A model generated the notes under the pieces. That model saw only the letters and a list, made by a program, of their open reading frames with translations. It had not been told where the DNA came from and searched no databases. From contig JAFEBS010000031.1 of the NCBI GenBank assembly GCA_018242525.1, positions 61,340 to 125,339 of the forward strand: a DNA stretch of 64,000 bases. The letters are read 5' to 3'. Shown piece by piece: positions 18,801 to 26,089 of the stretch (position 1 is its first letter; each line of letters begins with the position of its first letter). The translations under genes and the position numbers were made by a program. The DNA comes from Planctomycetota bacterium. Its GTDB lineage: Bacteria > Planctomycetota > Planctomycetia > Planctomycetales > Planctomycetaceae.

Positions 18801-19956
18801 GGTCCAGATTTCGCAACTCGATCAGGACGTGAATTTGACGGCGGTCCATTGGCGACATCAGAAGCTGGGCAATGAGCCACTGCTACGGGGCGCGATTACC
18901 GATGCCGATGGTCGGTTTGAATTGAAGCTTCCGGCCGAGTCGTCGGGTTGGCTCAGTACAAATCACCCGGATTGGGTGGATGCACGCATCCGCGCCGCTG
19001 ACGACCAGGTCGATCTGGGGGAAACCAGGCTGATCCGCGCTGCCAAAGTGACCGGGCGCGTGATCGATTCGCGCACCGGAACTCCCCTGAGCGGCGTCAC
19101 TGTGGGTGCCTTCCCGAAGCAGACCGATTTCCTGCAATCCAGCGGAGACGAAGCCACGACGGACGCCAATGGAATGTACGTGATTTCCGGTCTGCGTCCC
19201 GTTGAGCACGTGATTCAACTCGTGAAAGGATTCGGCCCAATCCTGACCTCGCCGGCGTATGCCACGGCGGAGTTGAAATCGGGGGAATCATTTCTGGCTG
19301 ACTTTGCACTCACGGTCGGTAGACGCGTGACGGGCCGGGTTCTGGACATGACGACGGGCGAACCCATTCCCAAGTGCCGCGTGGCCTGTACCGGTCCGTC
19401 GTGCCCCGCTGTCAGGCTGGAAACAGAGACCAACGAACGCGGTGAATTTGAGTTGCGAGTCTCGCCTGGGACCAGCAATCTGGATTGTCGCGAAAACCGA
19501 ATCTTCGGATCGGAATCGACGCGTGCCGTTACTGTTTCGGCCGACAGCGACCCCGATCCGGTCGTGTTGAAGGTTGGTCCGGCAACACCCGCCGCCCCTG
19601 GTCAAAAAATCAGGATTTTTCTGGGTCGGCCGGTCGACCGGAAAGTCACTGTGAATTTCCAGCAGAAAACTCTGGCAGATGCTCTGGAAGCCATCTGCAG
19701 CGAAGCGGGTCTCAAGCTGGAACTGGATGAAGATGGTTTGACGAGTGTGGGAGTATCGAAAGAGACGCCCGTGACACTGATGGAATCCAAGCCTGTTCCC
19801 CTCCAGCGGGCGTTGACGCAGATCCTTGCCCCCCAGGAAAAGCTCTCGTTCCTGGTGGGTAAGTTTCGAGTCTACGTCAGTGGTCGTGAACAGGTGGACG
19901 CTCGCCAGCGACTGTTGGATAGCGGCGATCTTCCCCCGGAAGTCCCTGAATTCTAG
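12823..19956 (+). CDS. Giant BlaR1-like M56 metallopeptidase fusion
   Basis: 2377 residues. Transmembrane helices lie near 8-34, 45-70, 147-172 and 365-390. The M56 zinc motif HELAH is at His246-His250, with REEREHCCDD downstream as the likely third-ligand region. A long exported part follows. Residues ~391-900 are unrecognised. Two homologous ~245-residue modules occupy ~903-1150 and ~1155-1400, both with GFHPS and WWQPDG motifs. An FlgT-C/SH3-like domain lies at ~1404-1490 and a helical region at ~1505-1845. Four carboxypeptidase-regulatory-like sandwiches cover ~1880-2255, and the C-terminus resembles a secretin/TonB short N-terminal (STN) domain. Classic BlaR1 is ~600 residues. It probably senses an envelope signal and relieves BlaI repression; the ligand is unknown. 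Its stop shares CTAG with the convergent aldolase gene. Confidence 0.88.
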   Translation: MDNPFLQDLSAALVLSFGHFLWIGTLVATITAVAAHRQRTSAGRYQAWLAGFAAMAMTPVVTLLVLRSISSPAPDVVSPDKQPRPGIATVANADPVAAMDPVNEQKTDAPLEPATSVLEPATPVAAPPETSRSAGPRSDASWWRVYAPLVTDLYLIGVSLMGLRLLLGLWGGRRLQRRAIPVTDATLLQSLQRQATTIGMKYVPILAYCERVAVPTVLGILKPTILLPISVMSGLTADQIESVLAHELAHLRRHDHLVNLIQRVVESLLFFHPAIWWVSRCIREEREHCCDDLVIACGAVPLDYAQSLLRVAELSRATESRRGHQRRSFSAVSLLATGDRPSTLRQRVGRMLGYQTDMNVRAVHPWTLFCLSLFSVGAVWVLTSMTWVALAEIHRDHSQTTVIVGWSAIIDESVLREIRELKGTATEYSATAQGIQCSADELRMILRRHLDNKRLVVPQRVINPMQPSGGWGRHSELIQMLGSGSVPIDNRIGSAVEANWHADGRVTRIDVPDGVKVRVDAKYFCGLTGHNPIEAPVEFESELMDGQAAIVVLGPSQVTADSVRDEPQGRKLATVQVSLAAIFVYEAVRIPHEQVELLKSLTDTDGWIRRDSMETRVHVRRILDWRQQTGTDVFAKNPAWTHAMPQGGQIQLVGLSRPKSAPLIWWTPEGRPLTGVGDRAGQFNGDFCALVRISEVGKSRGIRQHPGSVTSDGVLNVEPQLMGGGDSQFVVVPVNVDPETDAATIDIGAGFGPWDAETTIGPETGSSARLNGIRIENVNAGTWAAQGRIPARTNTLFQRNRTPDVEITATAQTFSGGLLEADSPPLVITKRRGEIEFLGSPAVSHSIPKNEIKQFVLKSRPVHWTTFTGFSAEPVGLNPPLILAKRQIPGEATSPPANPEPTFVATLSNGISVKLVGVGFHPSGSREWWQPDGSNLEVRPYEKLAAHVMSDDSERGDCREFALQFSGLPQDVTVSTRFGRPVSMATTSSFKAGKGSRNIAAGPFAQDKTTSLIVGLASGPFGPVQQIGVDGKKLSAEIPKELTLFYDQIRPLRVDSLDGTLELVFQSLGDVRDKADWQLVAIDTDGNQVQSSSSGGTEKEFHFGFKLTVNRLARFEYRLRPWQQVTFDNVALHRGESTKVQISTAEIERPSAPKSYEAKLPGGVTAKLVGIGFHPSATRDWWQPDGTPLAKSPFEKLGLPAFKDAVKIEDWREFALQFQGLPPDAEIKSQFGRSVEEVGVEDSQNGEMVKKIAAGPFLEDKTADLILGIAAGPFCPRQQIDAAGKKSTSSEIPNELKFLDDQIQPIRVRSVAGSIALDLQLLRPLRDRVAWKFYAIDTHGNEVGSNESSSDETQSSFGFKLPIERLDHFEYHLRPIRKVRFENISLVPGEKSDVKVIAEQPASTIQIAGKILAVDSVKKLVEISLGQADGVKVRDRFNVYDEKMVKDPQGRPKGQIEVIRITPDGAVARILHEPLNDPVTKSDNVMFDGPSPATATETDDNGATKVDTAKMSTVELAQRAIRQMERRRLTVGRHTPAQVMQGLKAFGLSYQVKNAADPNDLSPAWDWISRGTMPPNLNRLWVIRDGIAQGMPYTRPFESEGHPGQFVAWLGAAGVSLDAQVTAIDENGKEVRITVQRLVDDLRKLRLELQRIGGQRVLFETDWQLWALAYYSAPATIWDMTQPKGQGIVELIERQLNEPDVARPYDGAVGRLGLAIARAKFSQLDPKSKTAASALLARVEERLDQAITSARSKSADGWIYRVDLPQEHREIVRLQFTGCELAWLSQALSSEELVRESWINNAARRVALELLESQKAFNVQEMTDAVLGLRMYLAKVAPGSVVLNGGQEHNDSSPSSKAANVLQTTPKTQDRRVPSKVDTETVVGKVVSPDGKPVPGIEVLVFQGGIQLDDKFTTDDRGEFRVPKAWRDVDHWQTAVARDGHERLGWFDFMVHGHSDKGQKTEDGSFRLVLLPLNRTVRGRVVDESGMPIARIPVQISQLDQDVNLTAVHWRHQKLGNEPLLRGAITDADGRFELKLPAESSGWLSTNHPDWVDARIRAADDQVDLGETRLIRAAKVTGRVIDSRTGTPLSGVTVGAFPKQTDFLQSSGDEATTDANGMYVISGLRPVEHVIQLVKGFGPILTSPAYATAELKSGESFLADFALTVGRRVTGRVLDMTTGEPIPKCRVACTGPSCPAVRLETETNERGEFELRVSPGTSNLDCRENRIFGSESTRAVTVSADSDPDPVVLKVGPATPAAPGQKIRIFLGRPVDRKVTVNFQQKTLADALEAICSEAGLKLELDEDGLTSVGVSKETPVTLMESKPVPLQRALTQILAPQEKLSFLVGKFRVYVSGREQVDARQRLLDSGDLPPEVPEF

Positions 19957-20747
19957 TATCGAGCCAGGTCCCCGGACTGCTTCAGGTTCATGCCCTGAAC
20001 CATGGCCTGGGCTTCGGTCACCATGAACCGCAGTTCGCTTCCCAGTGCCATGAACTGCCAGCCTTCAGCGATCCTCTTTTGACAGGCTTCCACCGACTGC
20101 ACGTGGATCCCGACCGGGGTCCCGTGCTTCTTGCCGGTCGCCAGAACTCGCTGCAGCATCGCTTCCAGTTCCGCCGGCGAGGGATCGATTCCATCGGGCC
20201 CGCGCATCTGGGCGGTCAGGTCATTGGGGCCGACAAAAATTGCGTCCACGCCGGGCAGGCTGTAGATCGCGTCGGCATTTTCCACTCCCTGCGGTGATTC
20301 CGTCTGCAGGACCACCAGGATTTCGTCGTTGGCGTGCTTGTAGTAGTCGCCTGCGGTCGCGTTGAAGTTCATGGCGTGCATTCCGCCCCCGACAGACCGG
20401 TTGCCGGTCGGCGGATACTTGGCGGCGGCAATCGCGATCTTCGCTTCTTCAACGGTGTTCACCATGGGAACGACGATTCCGTGAGCACCGGCATCCAGGA
20501 CCCGCTTGATGTAGTCATGGTCACCCCGGGGAACGCGTGCCAGGCAGACACAGCCGGCGTCGGCGACGGCCCCGAACAACTGCCCGGCGCTGTCCCACCC
20601 GATTGGCGAATGTTCCAGATCGACCGTCAGCCAGTTGAAACCGACCCGCGCCATCAACCGGGCGGCAAACACATTTCCCAGGGAGAGCCAGGTCCCGACT
20701 TGAGGTTGACCGGCCTTCAAAGCTGCCTTGACGGTGTTGCGTCGCAT
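19953..20747 (-). CDS. HpcH/HpaI aldolase/citrate lyase-family protein
   Basis: 264 residues matching class II 2-keto-3-deoxy-sugar-acid type aldolases: GTWLSLGN near the N-terminus, VDLEHSPIGWD, the GAHGIVVPMVNT strand, the metal-ligand region LQTESPQGVEN, and IFVGPNDL. These enzymes cleave or form 4-hydroxy-2-oxo acids with a divalent metal. The substrate cannot be told from sequence. The Shine-Dalgarno is weak. The gene is convergent with the M56 fusion, and the two stop codons overlap on CTAG. There is no catabolic operon around it. Confidence 0.9.
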   Translation of the reverse strand: MRRNTVKAALKAGQPQVGTWLSLGNVFAARLMARVGFNWLTVDLEHSPIGWDSAGQLFGAVADAGCVCLARVPRGDHDYIKRVLDAGAHGIVVPMVNTVEEAKIAIAAAKYPPTGNRSVGGGMHAMNFNATAGDYYKHANDEILVVLQTESPQGVENADAIYSLPGVDAIFVGPNDLTAQMRGPDGIDPSPAELEAMLQRVLATGKKHGTPVGIHVQSVEACQKRIAEGWQFMALGSELRFMVTEAQAMVQGMNLKQSGDLARY

Positions 20748-20979
20748 GGTAAGTCTCAGGAGTGGATACGGGGCGGGATTTCACGGGGGCCGGCGCGATT
20801 GGGACGCCAGAACACGGGAGAGTGTCCCGAGACTGGTCAGGCGACGCAAGTGAACCGGTTCCGCATCTCAGTTGCGAGCCCGAGATTCGAAACGGCGGTA
20901 TCGCGGCATTTGCGTGGTTCTGCAATGAAACAGGGGGCACGGCGGTGTTTTTGTAGCCGAAGTCGTGAGACTTTTTCTC

Positions 20980-21027
20980 GTTCCCAAGCTCCCGCTTGGG
21001 AACTCCCGTCTTCGAAGCTCCGCTTCG
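20980..21027. repeat. Two adjacent perfect hairpins
   Basis: GTTCCCAAGC-TCCC-GCTTGGGAAC (20980-21003) and CGAAGC-TCC-GCTTCG (21013-21027) lie side by side in the gap between the aldolase and cysH genes. The first is preceded by CTTTTTCTC. They resemble short palindromic intergenic repeats and could also mark the cysH transcript end. Confidence 0.75.
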
Positions 21028-21110
21028 CGGTCGGTATTCGGCCTGAGATCACTCGATGTCTCTCCACAGCCACGAAATGATCTGAGAAGGCGGGAGACCT
21101 TCGGTCGGCC

Positions 21111-21227
21111 GTTTCGGCGAGGTCGGGAGACCTGCGCCGAACAGTGGTCGTTTCGGCGAGGTCGGGAGACCTGCGCCGAACAGTGGCCGTTTCGGCGAGG
21201 TCGGGAGACCTGCGCCGAACAGTCGTT
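21111..21227. repeat. Three tandem copies of a 39-bp hairpin unit
   Basis: Copies start at 21111, 21150 and 21189 with exact 39-bp spacing and near identity. Each unit folds as TTCGGCG/CGCCGAA plus GGTC/GACC, so the array is three consecutive stem-loops. The last copy runs into the stop codon of the cysH gene (stop at 21226-21228). A partial related piece precedes the array near 21090. Confidence 0.9.
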
Positions 21228-22017
21228 AAATACTGAAATCGGTTTCCCGGCCGAGCAGTCGATCGATCAGGTCCTGCGGCAGGTCGATGGCCTGCGAGGT
21301 GCCGCCGTCGAAGTCGGTGGGGTTGATGCCGCAGTAGACCGACCAGGGGCCCAGGTGCCGCCACCGGCCGGCGCGTTTTGGTTCGCCAGGCATCACCGGA
21401 GTCGTGCATCGGTTGCAGCTAATCGTTGAGAATCCCTGGGAATGCAGCGGGTTGACGATCACGCTGTGCTCGACGATGTAGTTGTCCATGACCTCGTTGT
21501 CGAAGTTGGCCAGCGGATTGATGCGTACGCAATTCATCTGCGGGTCCACCGACAAGATCTGGAAACGGCTGCGGGCTCCTCCTTCGGCACGACGCAGGCT
21601 GCCGACCAGGCAGTCGTACTGACCGGACACCTTTTGCAGCGGGATGGTCTTGCGCATCTCGCAGCATTCCTTCTGCCCTTCCGCGGACAGGTACAAAATG
21701 CCGTGTTTCCGGGTTTGTTCTTCCATCGTCAGATCGGGGTGCAATGTGATCATCTGCAGGTTGTAGTCCCGTGCGAGGCGGTCGCGCGTGTCGAGAGTTT
21801 CCTGGAAGTTGACCCCGGTGTCGACGAACAGAATCGGGATCTCGAGCTTCAACTGGCTGATCATGTGACAGACGACGCTGCCCGCCATCTGCATGGCCGA
21901 CAACGCGGCGACCCGCTTGCCAAAGATCGAAGACGCCCATTGCAACAATTCGTGGGGAGTGCGTTCTTCAAAGGACTTGTTCAGTTCGGTCAGGTCAGCT
22001 TGCGTAATACGGGCCAT
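21226..22017 (-). CDS. cysH: CysH-type APS/PAPS reductase
   Basis: 263 residues. The protein has the PP-loop fold segments of the family and two cysteine pairs, ECCEMRK and SCNRCTTPV. This CC...CXXC pattern binds a [4Fe-4S] cluster and marks the assimilatory adenylyl-sulfate (APS) reductase type, as opposed to the cluster-free PAPS reductases. PGEPKRAGRWRH matches the conserved downstream block. It reduces activated sulfate to sulfite in the cytoplasm, feeding cysteine synthesis. No other sulfate-assimilation gene lies in the window. A TauE/SafE permease at 62725 is too far away to link. The usual C-terminal redox Cys tail is not seen. Confidence 0.9.
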   Translation of the reverse strand: MARITQADLTELNKSFEERTPHELLQWASSIFGKRVAALSAMQMAGSVVCHMISQLKLEIPILFVDTGVNFQETLDTRDRLARDYNLQMITLHPDLTMEEQTRKHGILYLSAEGQKECCEMRKTIPLQKVSGQYDCLVGSLRRAEGGARSRFQILSVDPQMNCVRINPLANFDNEVMDNYIVEHSVIVNPLHSQGFSTISCNRCTTPVMPGEPKRAGRWRHLGPWSVYCGINPTDFDGGTSQAIDLPQDLIDRLLGRETDFSI

Positions 22018-22156
22018 TGTCGTTTTTCAACCCCAAAGGACTTGGCGGGCAGCAGATCGGGACTTTACCAGACGACTCGAACAGGCCGCAACGGCAGGTT
22101 TCGACCCCAACAGGTGGAGCAGTCATCCGCAGCGTCAGCGAGGTATTCTGGGACGG

Positions 22157-23215
22157 TTACGGCGTAAAGTCGCTGGTGGCATCGATTGCCAGACAGAATC
22201 GGGCGATCAGTTCGGCGGCCTGGTCCAGATCGCTCAGGGAAACAATTTCGACCGGGCTGTGCATGTAACGATTGGGGATGCAGACCAGGCCGGTGGCCAC
22301 TCCCCCCCGCGTCAACTGCAACTGGGCGGCATCGTTGCTGGCCGCCGTAGCCAAACCATTGATCTGCACGGAGATTCCCGCCTCGCCGGCGCGTTCCACA
22401 AGCTGATCGAAGACGACGGGGTTGACGTTGGGACCGCGATACAGGACCGGCCCCCCGCCGATTTTGACTCGGCCAAACTGGTTTTCATCAATGGTCGGAC
22501 AATCGGTGGCATGCGTGACGTCAACGACGATCCCCAACGTTGGCTCGATCTGAAACGCACTCGTCTGCACACCGCGCAGGCCAATTTCTTCCTGCACTGT
22601 GGAGACTGCGAAAACCGCTGCATGCGGGTGCTGCCGACTCACTCGTTCTGCAGCCGAGATCACCGTCCAGGCCCCGACTTTATTGTCCATCCCCGGTGCG
22701 GCCGCCATCCCATTTCGCAATTCACGAAATCCCAGTGTGACGGTGATCGGGTCGCCGATGGCGACGACGGAGCGAGCGTCCTCTCCATCGGTGGCGGCGA
22801 TATCGACCCACAGGTTCTTGATCTCGGGAACCAACTTGCGATCATCGGCCGACTGCAGGTGAATCGGCTTGCGTGCGATGACTCCGGGGACCGGTCCGCT
22901 ACGGGTCCACACCTGGACACTTTGACCGATCAAGACCTGCGGATCCCAGCCACCGATGGCATGAATCCACAGGAATCCGCGATCATCGATATGTTTGACC
23001 AGCAACCCGATCTGATCGCAGTGCCCCGCCAGCATGATTCGGGGCGTTCCGGCCGGGTTCACGATGGCAGTCACATTGCCGTGCCAGTCCGTTCGAACTT
23101 CATCGGCAAACTCACCCGCGTAACGACGAATCAGATCCTGCACCGGGCGCTCATAGCCTGATGGACTGGGAGCTTCCAGAAGTTGTTTCAGAAACTGGCG
23201 TTGTGGTTCGAGCAT
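22157..23215 (-). CDS. M42-family metallopeptidase (aminopeptidase/endoglucanase-like)
   Basis: 352 residues. Metal and catalytic landmarks of M42 (TET/FrvX-like) aminopeptidases are present: LAGHCDQIG, AAPGMDNKVG, VQEEIGLRG with the general-base Glu pair, VVDVTHATD, and the C-terminal RYMHSPVE with a ligand His. These cytoplasmic enzymes form large dodecameric shells that trim peptides. The length is usual for the family. It lies 139 bp upstream of cysH on the same strand; a shared transcript is possible but not shown. Confidence 0.92.
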   Translation of the reverse strand: MLEPQRQFLKQLLEAPSPSGYERPVQDLIRRYAGEFADEVRTDWHGNVTAIVNPAGTPRIMLAGHCDQIGLLVKHIDDRGFLWIHAIGGWDPQVLIGQSVQVWTRSGPVPGVIARKPIHLQSADDRKLVPEIKNLWVDIAATDGEDARSVVAIGDPITVTLGFRELRNGMAAAPGMDNKVGAWTVISAAERVSRQHPHAAVFAVSTVQEEIGLRGVQTSAFQIEPTLGIVVDVTHATDCPTIDENQFGRVKIGGGPVLYRGPNVNPVVFDQLVERAGEAGISVQINGLATAASNDAAQLQLTRGGVATGLVCIPNRYMHSPVEIVSLSDLDQAAELIARFCLAIDATSDFTP

Positions 23216-23610
23216 CCTGGCAGTCCTTCATGGCGTCGGTCAGTCGACCGTTGCCGGGCAATGTGGGGCAGCAGGCCCACGTACAATATGTGCTGTGATT
23301 TCAGGAATTCATCGATGATGAGGCACAAACTGAGCGAAAGCGAGAGATTTTCTTTGACGATCCGAACAGGCACCGGTAGTCTGTTCGAGTTGTCCGACCG
23401 TCTGACTTTAGATTCCCTTTCACGTTGGGATTCGTGGTGAGAGTTTAACAGCCAGGCGGTCGAGTTTGCAGGGATGTCGTCGCCATCTTCTCAGGGCGGG
23501 GAATCCCCAGAATCCCTGAATCGTCATCATCTGGATTGATGGTGTTTTTTTGGTTCTCGCGGACGAGGGAGATGTTGAGTCTTCCGATGTTGTCTCAAGG
23601 AGGATTTCTT
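23216..23610. other. Divergent intergenic region
   Basis: It lies between the M42 peptidase start and the BON-protein start and should carry promoters for both. A T7 run occurs near 23544. I see no gene, repeat or clear promoter match. Confidence 0.45.
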
Positions 23611-23841
23611 ATGAGTGCAGCCGTACTGGATTCCTTCCCCCAAACTCTGGCGGAAAAGATCGAACGGGCGGTACAGGTCCGAACGGGTGGCCGAATCCGC
23701 GGTCTGCAGGTCCGTGTCTGCGACGGGGGAATCGTCATCACAGGACGAGTCGCCACGTACTACACCAAACAACTGGTGACTCACGCTGCCATGGATGCGT
23801 GTGATGAATTGCTGGTCACAAACGAAGTCGAAGTCGGTTAG
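23611..23841 (+). CDS. Small BON-domain protein
   Basis: 76 residues that form one BON domain: an N-terminal helix (LAEKIERAVQVRTGG), then the alternating strand pattern LQVRVCDGGIVITGRV with the conserved Gly, then a helix and LLVTNEVEV. BON domains often associate with membranes or bind lipid and occur in osmotic-shock and secretion proteins. This copy has no signal peptide, so it is probably cytoplasmic. A strong AGGAGGA lies just before the ATG. It is 232 bp upstream of ftsH on the same strand. Confidence 0.82.
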   Translation: MSAAVLDSFPQTLAEKIERAVQVRTGGRIRGLQVRVCDGGIVITGRVATYYTKQLVTHAAMDACDELLVTNEVEVG

Positions 23842-24073
23842 TGTCGTACTTCACACCGTGTAGTCATGAATTGGCTGTGATGCATCTTTCGATTGCATCA
23901 CTGGTTCCGTCATTCTTGTCATGTTCTGGTCCGTCACCCGGTTGACCCGGCCTGATTGGGAACTTAAAGTTCTCCATCACGATAATTTCCCGGCAACCAC
24001 ACTGTTCTGCGGTGACTCCACTTTGAACGACCACACCCGAGACGAGTTGGTTGCACGACCAGAACCAATTTTG

Positions 24074-26089
24074 ATGGCCGGATCCGGTCGTGACGGATCT
24101 GGTTCGCGCCCGCCAACTCCACCGCCAGGCCCCAAGCGACCCGATCGTGGCCAATCGTCGAATCTCTTCTGGTTCCTGATATTTGCCCTGATCATCGGGG
24201 CACTGGCGTTCGGTTATTCTGCCAGTGGCCGTACCGAATCGATGACGTACAGCGATTTCAAGTCGCGGATTGAAAACGGAACTCTGGGCCCGCACAACGT
24301 GTTTGAGCTGAAGATCGGCCAGAAAGAGATCACCTTCCAGGACTCCCCCCGCGCGACTGGATCCAACAAAAAAGCTCCGAATCAGTTCAGTGTGTCCATC
24401 GTCGGGATGCAGGGCGAGAACGAAGCCAAGCTGACGGACTTGCTGGACCAGCATGAAATCCCGAGGAAATACGAAGAACCCGCGTCTCCCTGGCGCGACA
24501 TCCTGGTGCTGACCGTATTCACCTTGCTCTGCGTGGGCTTCCTGTTTATCGCCCTGCGGCGTATGGGTGGCCCCGGCTCCGCCATCGCCTTCAGTCGCAG
24601 TCGCGGCAAGCTGTACGTTCAGGAAGAGCTGGGAATCACGTTCAACGATGTGGCCGGCATTGATGAAGCCGTGGAGGAGTTGCGCGAGATCGTCGAATTC
24701 CTGCGGACCCCGGGCAAGTATCAGGCACTGGGCGGGCGCATTCCACGCGGTGTGCTGCTCGTCGGCCCGCCGGGAACGGGGAAGACTCTGCTGGCCAAAG
24801 CGGTTGCCGGCGAAGCGGGCGTGCCGTTCTTTGGTCTGTCGGGATCAGACTTTGTCGAGTTGTTTGTGGGTGTCGGTGCCGCGCGAGTGCGTGACATGTT
24901 TCAACAGGCCGGCCAGCGGTCGCCGGCGATCATCTTCATTGATGAATTGGACGCGATCGGCAAGGTCCGCAGCCATGGGGCTCCGGGTGGTGGTGAAGAA
25001 CGCGACCAGACGCTGAACGCTCTGCTGGTGGAAATGGATGGATTCAGTTCGGATCAAAGTGTGATCGTCCTGGGCGCCACCAATCGTCCCGAAACACTGG
25101 ATCCGGCGCTGATGCGGCCGGGCCGTTTTGATCGACACATCCTGGTCGACCGCCCTGACATCCGGGGCCGTGAAGCGATCCTGAAGGTCCACGCGGCCAG
25201 GGTCAAGATGGATGACAGCGTCAACCTGAAGCATATCGCCAAGTTGACGGCAGGGTTCGTCGGCGCAGATCTGGCAAATCTGGTGAACGAAGCGGCGCTC
25301 CTGGCCGCTCGAAACAACAAGACCGCCGTCACTCACGATGAATTCGAAGAGGGATTTGACCGCGTTGTCGCAGGACTGGAAAAGACCGCGCGGGTCATGC
25401 CGGAAGAGGTCAAGCAGCGCGTGGCATGGCATGAAATCGGGCATACGCTGGTGGCATGTTCACTGCCTCACGTGGACCCCGTCCATAAGGTGTCGATCAT
25501 TCCCCGTGGTTTGGGAGCGTTGGGATACACCCTGCAGCGTCCGGAAGAAGAACGGCAACTGGTGACCAAGACCGAGTTGTTCAATCGCATCTGCGTGCTG
25601 TTGGGCGGCATCGCGGCGGAAGACGTCGTCTACCAGGAAAGCTCCACAGGAGCTTCCAACGATCTGCAGCGCGCGACCGACATGGCCCGGCGCATGGTGA
25701 CCGAGTTTGGAATGAGTCCCAAGCTGGGCCGCGTTCATTACAGCGAAACCCGCAGCAGCCCTTTCCTGGCCGGCGCCGGGGCTTCGTCGGACTATTCCCA
25801 CAGCGAAGAAACCATTCGTGAAATCGACCTGGAAGTCCGCCGGATCATCGACGCGGCCTACGATTCCGCCAATGAAATCCTGTCGGCACGCCGTCCGGTG
25901 ATGGAGCATTTGACGCGCGAATTGCTCGAACGGGAAACGATCGAAGCGCCGATGATCCAGTCGATCCTGGACCAATACAAGACGGGCCTGCAGATCATGC
26001 CGGGAACGTACGTGGAGCCGATTCCGTCACCGGTCCCCGAATCGGAAACGCGGGAAGCAGGTCATGGAGAAACCGCGCAAAGCGGTTGA
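24074..26089 (+). CDS. ftsH: ATP-dependent zinc metalloprotease FtsH
   Basis: 671 residues. An N-terminal Gly/Pro-rich stretch, a first membrane helix (~35-55), an ~100-residue extracytoplasmic domain and a second helix (~140-160) precede the AAA domain. Walker A GPPGTGKT is at 231-238; Walker B IIFIDELDAIG and the second region of homology RPGRFDRHI follow. The zinc site HEIGH is at His453-His457. FtsH degrades misfolded or short-lived membrane and cytosolic proteins. The ATG at 24074 gives the expected length but lacks a clear Shine-Dalgarno; the frame is open upstream to 23921. The end overlaps the start of the next gene by 26 nt. Confidence 0.93.
   Translation: MAGSGRDGSGSRPPTPPPGPKRPDRGQSSNLFWFLIFALIIGALAFGYSASGRTESMTYSDFKSRIENGTLGPHNVFELKIGQKEITFQDSPRATGSNKKAPNQFSVSIVGMQGENEAKLTDLLDQHEIPRKYEEPASPWRDILVLTVFTLLCVGFLFIALRRMGGPGSAIAFSRSRGKLYVQEELGITFNDVAGIDEAVEELREIVEFLRTPGKYQALGGRIPRGVLLVGPPGTGKTLLAKAVAGEAGVPFFGLSGSDFVELFVGVGAARVRDMFQQAGQRSPAIIFIDELDAIGKVRSHGAPGGGEERDQTLNALLVEMDGFSSDQSVIVLGATNRPETLDPALMRPGRFDRHILVDRPDIRGREAILKVHAARVKMDDSVNLKHIAKLTAGFVGADLANLVNEAALLAARNNKTAVTHDEFEEGFDRVVAGLEKTARVMPEEVKQRVAWHEIGHTLVACSLPHVDPVHKVSIIPRGLGALGYTLQRPEEERQLVTKTELFNRICVLLGGIAAEDVVYQESSTGASNDLQRATDMARRMVTEFGMSPKLGRVHYSETRSSPFLAGAGASSDYSHSEETIREIDLEVRRIIDAAYDSANEILSARRPVMEHLTRELLERETIEAPMIQSILDQYKTGLQIMPGTYVEPIPSPVPESETREAGHGETAQSG

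Noticed and set aside
12349..19956. Beta-lactam resistance locus
   Set aside because: BlaI and an M56 protein are present, but no beta-lactamase or penicillin-binding sensor domain is seen, so resistance is not supported.
21111..21227. Possible short CRISPR array
   Set aside because: The 39-bp units abut without unique spacers, so it is a simple tandem repeat.
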